This document shows positions 57,346-64,000 of a stretch of 64,000 nt of DNA, piece after piece. Each line of letters opens with the position of its first letter. Positions within the stretch are counted from its first letter, which is position 1. The stretch is from Takakia lepidozioides (taxonomy: Eukaryota; Streptophyta; Takakiopsida; Takakiales; Takakiaceae). The position numbers were made by a program, and so were the translations under genes. The stretch lies in assembly GCA_030704615.1 (NCBI GenBank), contig CM060733.1:51460001-51524000 (forward strand), given 5' to 3'. The notes beneath the pieces were generated by a model. It searched no databases. It was not told the DNA's origin and was given only the letters and a program-made list of their open reading frames with translations.

Positions 57346-57887
57346 GCAAAACACCCAACACCAACAATCTTGTACGCACACGTGTCGAAGAATCCAACGG
57401 TCCGCACGCAAGGATCTCTACGATTGCCTTTCATTATTTCGACGGTCCAGATCGGAGAATCTGGATCCCAAAACGACGAAATAAGTATGGACGAATTACG
57501 TCGCTCGTCCACCACGAATGGATGTGTGGCATCTACGGTTGGAATCTAGCATCCATTTGGCACATAGTAATGGTGATGGATGGATAGATGGATGGAGTTT
57601 GAAGTTCAGGAGAGCTTGGGAGAGGCAGCTTGGGAGAGTGCTGGAGAACAGCTTTGTTTTGCAGTGCCATTGGAAATGTTTGCCTTGATGCAGCTGCGAT
57701 TGTGTGAGGCTTTCTTGGGGACCACAAGAGTGGAGAGAGAGAATGCAACTCATGAGCAGTTTCATCAGATGCTATTCCAGTGTGTAGAATGAATGAATTG
57801 CATTTCACGAATGCATGTGTGTAAACAATGGTGGCCTCACTAGAGCTTTGATTCACTATCATCTCTGAAGAGAAGACAGTCTTTCCG

Positions 57888-60800
57888 CTAGCTGAAAACC
57901 TCTGCCTGAATGATGGTGGCTTCCTCGATTACACTCCAATCCGTTTGTTCTCCCAAACTTGTTACCCGTTCGGATGCTCGTTGAGAACAGCTCTGTGAGG
58001 AAGTCAAACGGGATGGGATAACATGTCAAAAATCCTGTTTGTGTCTACATGTTTTCTCTTGGAAGACAGATCCAACGTGCGGGTTATTATCCAACCAGGA
58101 GTAGTTACCTTCTGTGCGACTAAAGCATCTACAATGGTGAAAACAGAGTGTCTCTCTCGTACACCCACATGGAACAAATGGTTATGAGAAAGGCCTGATG
58201 ATCAATCGTGCCCCCCCTGCTTGTTCTTCACATTATCCAAAAACTACCCAGGGCAGGACCCGACCCTATCTGGTTCTATCATGCCTGCACCAAAATCTTG
58301 GAGAATGAAACTAGATTTACGGTTACCCTTGTAAACAGAAGTAGGAAGGTACCTGGGCACAGGAGTAAACTACAAGAGTTGACCACTCCCAATCATTGGG
58401 TCCGTATGATGAAGGGGGTAGGTCCTTGAATGCTTGCTGCAGAAAAAAGAGCAATGGTGGCATAAGCTGCATCTCATATACACGAGGCCCTCCGCATGCA
58501 CTACACACGCCTGGCTCCTCATGAACCTCACTGGCCCACAGGGGTTGACCTCCAAAGCAGTATCTGCAAATTAACAGATATATACTCAGAAGCTGCATAC
58601 TTTGCCACCTTCATTGGAGAACTCCGACCTTGCAATGGGATGTACCCTTGGTTGCAAGGGAGAGTTCCAGTCCAATATTTGTATCCCAACCCAGAAAAGC
58701 ATATTCCAGCTGGCCCCACAAGAAAATACAAATAGTGGGAGTCTCAGTGTACTCATAAATAACACCCAATAGCACACATTAAAAAAAAAACGGTTGTGTC
58801 AGTAACACCCAATGTGCTGAGTATCTAGAATTCAAGAACTTCTACATCAGCTCTACAGTTTCCAAAATATGTGTTGACAGTTTGATCAAAGTAACACTTA
58901 TCATCAAATGAATCTCTCCTGGAGCAACAATAGTCCCAGGCTCAGAACTGACAATAGGAATCAGCAGCCTCTGGAACAAAGTACATTCATTCAGAACAAC
59001 ATGAGTAAGATGAAATCCCTGCAACGTTACCAAACCTATATAGAAGGCAAGCATATCATGCTTCTAGCAAAGAGAGAGCACCTAAAACATTGCTCGGGGC
59101 TTGCATCCAGCTTCTTCTTGAACTTGAGATACATGCGGTCAGCAGACAGTGCCTGTTCAGGCTCGTACTCCTCTCCCTCCCAAAGCTCCCCAACGCCTTC
59201 TACAATGCCATACGGGTCTTCTATCTCATCTACAATATCAGCTCCTTCCAATTCAGTGAGTGTCACACTGTCGCTGGCGCTGCCTTGTGGAGTAGATGAC
59301 TCGCTCTGTGTGTAGACATAAAAGCATGGGAGTGCTGCCGCCATTGAACCATAAACAAAGCATTAGTTAGGAGATAGATGCCCAAGAGGAACATTCACAT
59401 TGCCTTCACAATTCAAAGAGCAAGAAAATGAATTTCTTGAAACTAGAGTTATTGGCAAATCCGTACTAGGCAAATCGCTGTCAGAGACTCGAATCGAGGT
59501 TGCAGCGCCTGAGCCTGGTGCCGCCTCTTGGTTGGCAAGGGGTGGCTGCGACGATGCAGCAGCAGCCAAGTAGCCAGCCTCTAGCAGTGAAGACTGGAGC
59601 TCCTGAAGACTCATGGCTTCAATTTCATCGGTCCCAGCACCAAAGTCGTCCCAGGAATTTTCGTCCCACCAATCACTGCCTCGTTCTAGCTGCTGTGTCT
59701 GTGAGCGACTGGTTGAGGCCTCCCCCCACCTGGCTAGCAGGCCCACATACATGAATGGTGAGAAGAGCCAAGTGACAAATCTTCTCTCAAAATCACAAAC
59801 AGAGTTTTGTGCTTCAGAATCACATAAATAAAAATGTTGGAAAAATTCTTTGCAGTCATTCATACCCATGCTCGTGCAGCACCTCACTCAATCCATTGAG
59901 CAGACCGCTTGAGGATGCAATACTGGAACTCCCTGCACTCTCTATCTGGTCCTCTCCTGCCTGCAAGGCTTCTTCTTCACTAACCTCCTTTTGAAATCTG
60001 ATTGTGCGCCAGCTGTCACCATTACCACAACAACACAAAACCTGTGTCAACGGCAAGGTTGCTCCCTTTTGCACCCACTGTGTTCTCCAGAAAGCCTGCT
60101 GGTGGTCTTGGAGGGAAATGACAAATGACGCTCCTGTAACTCCCCACCTGATGATCCTTAGTTCCTTCCAATAATATCCTCTTTGGTGACAATAGAATTC
60201 ATTTTTATGGCTCTCTCTAGGTCTCTCGACCTACATGGTCTGCCTGTCTTTTCAGTGAAGAGGAGTGGAATTCTGTAGAGGGAGTTTTCACAGGTGAAGC
60301 CCAGTTAAGAACATGCCTTGCAGGATCAATTCCGCAATTTGCTGATGGACATCCCAGGACATACAGAGAACGCTCATCCATTTTGATCCCATAAAGTGTA
60401 AGTGGGGCATACACCTGCAAGATAAGCACAAGCAGTATGTCAAGATAGATATATTGCGGAATGTATGCATGCATGAGAATGATCATTGGATAACTTCCAA
60501 GGCAATACGACTTCAGAGACTAATCCGCTCCAAGGACAGATGGAATGTTATGTTAATGATTCCCAGCAGTCAGAAGACAAACAAAGTGATGGTTGGCACA
60601 TTCGAGACTCTTAAGAGTATTGACATGCAGTAAAACATAAATTCGACCCCATGGAGCACCTTCACACCTTCCATCACCTCTGCAGAAATAGAGGGTAATG
60701 GAGAGAAATCAAGGCAGGGATGAAGGAATACATGGCAAGAACCTGAGCAACAAGGCCAAGGTATCCGCCACATACACCACATTTTAGCAACTCCCGATTT

Positions 60801-61255
60801 ATCTCCTCAAGTGCTACTGGCCAATCCTGCACACCCCCTTTTACTCCTCAGTGAATAGCCTCTTCCAGGGAATCAACAGCAATCTGTGTTGTGTGCGTTT
60901 GTCAAAACTTCACACTTTAAAGTAAGGTTGCATGCTTTTGGATAACGTGTCTCACAAAATGCCGACTGGCAACCCCACTAAGACAATGGAAACAACAAAT
61001 CAGCGGTCGAGATCAAGGTCTTTAAACTAGAGATGCCAACAAAACAGGGAGGTCAGCTAAGATCACTAAAATTCTACCAAATTCTGAAACTGACCTAAAA
61101 GCTGGATCATGCAAACAAAAAAGAAAAGATGGGTATGTGGAGCATACTGGTTGGCCACCTATCTTGGTGGTGTAGTGATCAGCAGCCTCACAGGTATCAT
61201 CTGCCCATGCTCCCGGTAATCCAAGCAGCACCTCACGATCATCCTGCAAATCCAT
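57888..61255 (-). CDS. PDCD2-like protein (PDCD2 C-terminal domain)
   Basis: Eight exons on the minus strand: 61255-61148, 60826-60743, 60414-60317, 60012-59866, 59729-59467, 59334-59082, 58563-58353 and 57992-57888. They join in frame to 422 residues. The N-terminal half has [20 protein letters not shown], a CGVCGG pair and [10 protein letters not shown], all typical of PDCD2/PDCD2L proteins. The C-terminal domain has [39 protein letters not shown]-like [10 protein letters not shown] and WSTLVVYSC. Members of the family (yeast Tsr4, animal PDCD2) chaperone ribosomal protein uS5 in the nucleus and cytosol; that role is inferred here. Intron 3 has a GC donor (AAG|GCATGT), which restores the expected SWR motif. 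The start is uncertain: TTGCAG just after Met 61255 could be an acceptor for an upstream exon. Confidence 0.87.
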
Positions 61256-64000
61256 TCCTCAGTCAAAATTTCACAATAGGGGTGATGAGGCCTGGTGGCT
61301 CACCAAATTGAACAGCGTGGATTTGACAAGGACCAAATATGTGGCTTAAAATTGACCAGAGTAGATCCTCACAGACCTGTGGACAATGAACCTCCCATAG
61401 AAGTTGCCACAAGTCCCAGATCATTTTTGTGCACAACATTATACATTGCTCACGTATCAGATTTTAACATATGGATCACAAGACTCCAACACTAGATTAT
61501 CTACTTCGACAGAACCAGCAGAAGAAAGGTTTTTTTTTGGGGGGGGGGGGGGGCAGCAGGAACCGCACCTGGCTAGGAAAGACCCCAGTGATTATTTCAA
61601 GGTTTTGTATTGCCACCTTTTGGACCAATACAACCATCCCCAAAACTACTTGATTCCAGTGAAATCTAACACGTTCACAATTATATATCGATAATGTTTG
61701 AAGCAGGATTCCAGGTGAAACCCCCCAATAAGAAATAACAAAATAATCTCTCAACCCCAGTTCATGATGCTGAGCAATGATGTCCATAGGACTCTTCCAT
61801 ATGGCTGTGTGAGTTGGAGAAATTGTCCCCCCCACGCCCGCCTCTTTTCCAACATGCACACCGATTGTCAATGCGCCTAGATCCACACTAGAACATTTAT
61901 AGGGGTAAATTATCTCCTCCATTTATACTATTTGGGAGGGAGGGGGTGGGAGGGGGGCCGGTGCTCCTACACCCTAGAAGCAGTAACTGCGAGAAGGGAT
62001 CATTAAGGTTTTAAATCACCACAAAATTATCTGGACTTCTAAAAATCTCCTGTCCCACACCATCCTGGTTCGGTGGCTTCCAGACAACTGCACTTGCAGA
62101 CCATCGAGATTCTAAAAGTTACTTTGTCCTGCTCATTTGCAATCTTCCTCAGGACAAAAAGCACTTAACAATTGTCACAGATATGAAAGAATCTCCATCT
62201 CAGTTTGAATATACGACTACCTCTTCATTTTCTCCCTACAAATACGAAACCCACCTGTCCTCTCTCTCCGTCTCTCTCTCGATTTCTCACCCCTAACGTA
62301 ACCAAACCTACTGTGATGCCAAATCATGCACACACTCCAAATATAACAAATAAAATAAACGACAGACACCGAGGGAGGGAGATAGGTGGAGAATTAGCAC
62401 AGCCCACAAAAGAAGTCAGAGACAGATACACTCGAAAGCTTCAGAAAAAACTAGTCAAAGAAGTCACCCAAATTCTTTCAAAACGCAGGTGGAGCGAGAC
62501 CCACCGGATCAATCAATTCCGGAGGCAAAGGCCGCCCCATTGATGCTACGGAAGTATCACCCCTTGTGCGTGCACAATGCTCCCCGGGCCCCTTTCCAGG
62601 AGCTCGAGCAGGAGAGCGATGGTGGTGCTGCACCCTGTTTGTTTCCCTCACACCCACCAACCAGACTCTATACACACCCCCTTTCAACTGAAAGGTCAAT
62701 GACCATGTGGCGCTTTCACATTTGCTGCCTGCCATTATCCTTCCTGAGCATGTTTTGAAGGGTTTTGCCCACACTCAAGAGTCCCAGAGTCCCAGAGTCC
62801 CAGTAAGTTGCTGAAAATGTGAGAAAATAAGACAGTGTAAAGTTGGAGACATTCCTTCAAGTTACTACACTTCTCATTGATCCCATCTCATGAAACCACC
62901 CCGGGTTCAAATGCCTCTGGCCCTTGCAACATCAATGGTTTCGAAAAATCTATTTTCCGGACAAATGAATCCAATCTAAGTTCATTTTAAAATGGCCGGG
63001 ATGGGGACCCATTTGGCTAAGATGGCTGTTGGGAACCCACAATCACATTTTTTTCGCAAAGCTAGTCCCAAACAACAAGAGCTCTACAACATGGGGAGGT
63101 AGCCGAGGCCGAGGCCCCCACAAGGCATTCGTTATAAGAGAGTTAGCATCTTTCATCAGTTGATCGCCGGGCGATTAGACCAAGGAGGAACCATATGGAA
63201 TTCTAAAGGACTTCAATGAGGGCCCTATCCAAGTATGAATGGCTTTGGCGGAATTTGAGACACAAGAGTTATCAAGGAGGAAGAGAGTAAGAACAAGAGA
63301 CAAGCCTGGTGGAAAAGTAAGCCTTTAGGGGGCCAAGGTAGGGCTAACAACATGATTGAATGGTGAACATTTGTATATCTGAGCAAAGTTCTAGTTACAA
63401 ATAAAAAAGTGGCACCAGATTCCCACCAGGTTCAGGTTTTGTCGATTTCTGTGAAAAAGGTTGTAGACATTTAGGGCTCAGTTATCTTTTGTTACTCCCT
63501 GTTGGTTGCAGTTCTATCCTCACATCCATAGACCCTCCTTTTCCATATACTGCATCATACAATTGATCCAAATATGCCTTTCCACGTCCAAAGCATGTCA
63601 AATCACCCACTAGGTGATTCCACCATCCCATGTTTTTTTGTCCATGTACCTACCCCGAGCGCACCCAACCTGGAATCCCAGAAGAATGACCGAGAAGACC
63701 AGGCCCATTATATTTCTTGTGAAATACTTGATACATCTCCATCACCATCACCAACTCAGATGGTCACAAGTAACCACCTCACCATCATCAAATTTATCAT
63801 GGATATATATATATATATATATATAAATATATATGTCTGAGAGCCTAGTAAACTCCCAACTCACATATGAGAGGTGCCCAAGATTAAAAAGCTGTTATAG
63901 GAGAGAAACAGATATGAGTGCAAGACTTGAATGGAGAGGTCCCCAAATTACAGCACTCGGGATGAATCTTAGTGGATGAATCTGACACAACTGCTAATGC
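61256..64000. other. gene-free end of the window
   Basis: This holds the 5' flank of the PDCD2-like gene and spacer. A G13 run lies at about 61540-61552 and a TA microsatellite at about 63800-63832. A short GAGTCCCA triplication is near 62780-62803. A minus-strand frame at 62541 could be an upstream exon of the PDCD2-like gene (ATG, 12 codons, then a GTGGGT donor) but is not secure. No other gene is supported. Confidence 0.4.

Noticed and set aside
57580-57792. Small plus-strand gene between YKT6 and the PDCD2-like gene
   Set aside because: The 70-codon frame has no known domain and lies in the promoter/3' flank of minus-strand genes. No support beyond being open.
59866-59883. Exon 4 of the PDCD2-like gene ending at the GAG|GTGCTG site (59883)
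   Set aside because: That donor gives phase 0, which no in-frame acceptor upstream of the TGGGGGGAG exon can match. The donor at 59866 (GG|GTATGA) fits in phase 2.

Overview
This is eukaryotic nuclear DNA from a land plant. It holds three intron-bearing genes with GT-AG (a few GC-AG) introns, one of them an RRM-plus-PPR protein of the plastid RNA-processing type, and plant-style transposons (PIF/Harbinger, CACTA/EnSpm, L1-like LINEs, a tRNA-like SINE, MITE-sized elements). Long TE stretches, many introns and captured PLS-type PPR fragments would suit a large non-angiosperm genome such as a fern, but that placement is only a guess.

Layout. 0-11.6 kb is gene-free: degenerate repeats, several inverted-repeat (foldback) structures, a gag-like remnant, a MITE and a SINE. 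11.6-16.16 kb is the 3' end of a LINE, split by a complete 3.5-kb Harbinger transposon (perfect TIRs, TTA target duplication, intact DDE transposase). 16.63-22.52 kb is a complete 12-exon PPR4-type gene on the plus strand. 23.7-27.5 kb is a second LINE of the same family on the minus strand, 5'-truncated with a decayed RT ORF. 28.0-33.7 kb is a tandem pair of a ~2.85-kb noncoding unit rich in CATCC...GGATG palindromes; the second copy carries a 5'-truncated LINE with a 14-bp target duplication. 33.8-36.97 kb is the right part of a CACTA element (accessory gene plus a GC-rich subterminal region). 37.0-39.8 kb holds LINE ORF1 (zinc knuckle) and another LINE tail. 40.63-44.62 kb is a complete non-autonomous CACTA element carrying a captured, decayed PPR gene. 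47-52.3 kb is a decayed autonomous-type CACTA transposase (tnp2, DUF4218, DUF4216-like).

54.25-61.26 kb is a second genic island, both genes on the minus strand: a 6-exon YKT6 longin-SNARE gene and an 8-exon PDCD2-like gene. The remainder to 64 kb shows no supported gene.

The three host genes are unrelated in function: plastid RNA splicing (PPR4), membrane fusion (YKT6) and ribosomal-protein chaperoning (PDCD2-like). The gene models were built by hand from splice sites, reading-frame continuity and known family architecture. Homology calls rest on motif recognition, not on a database search.
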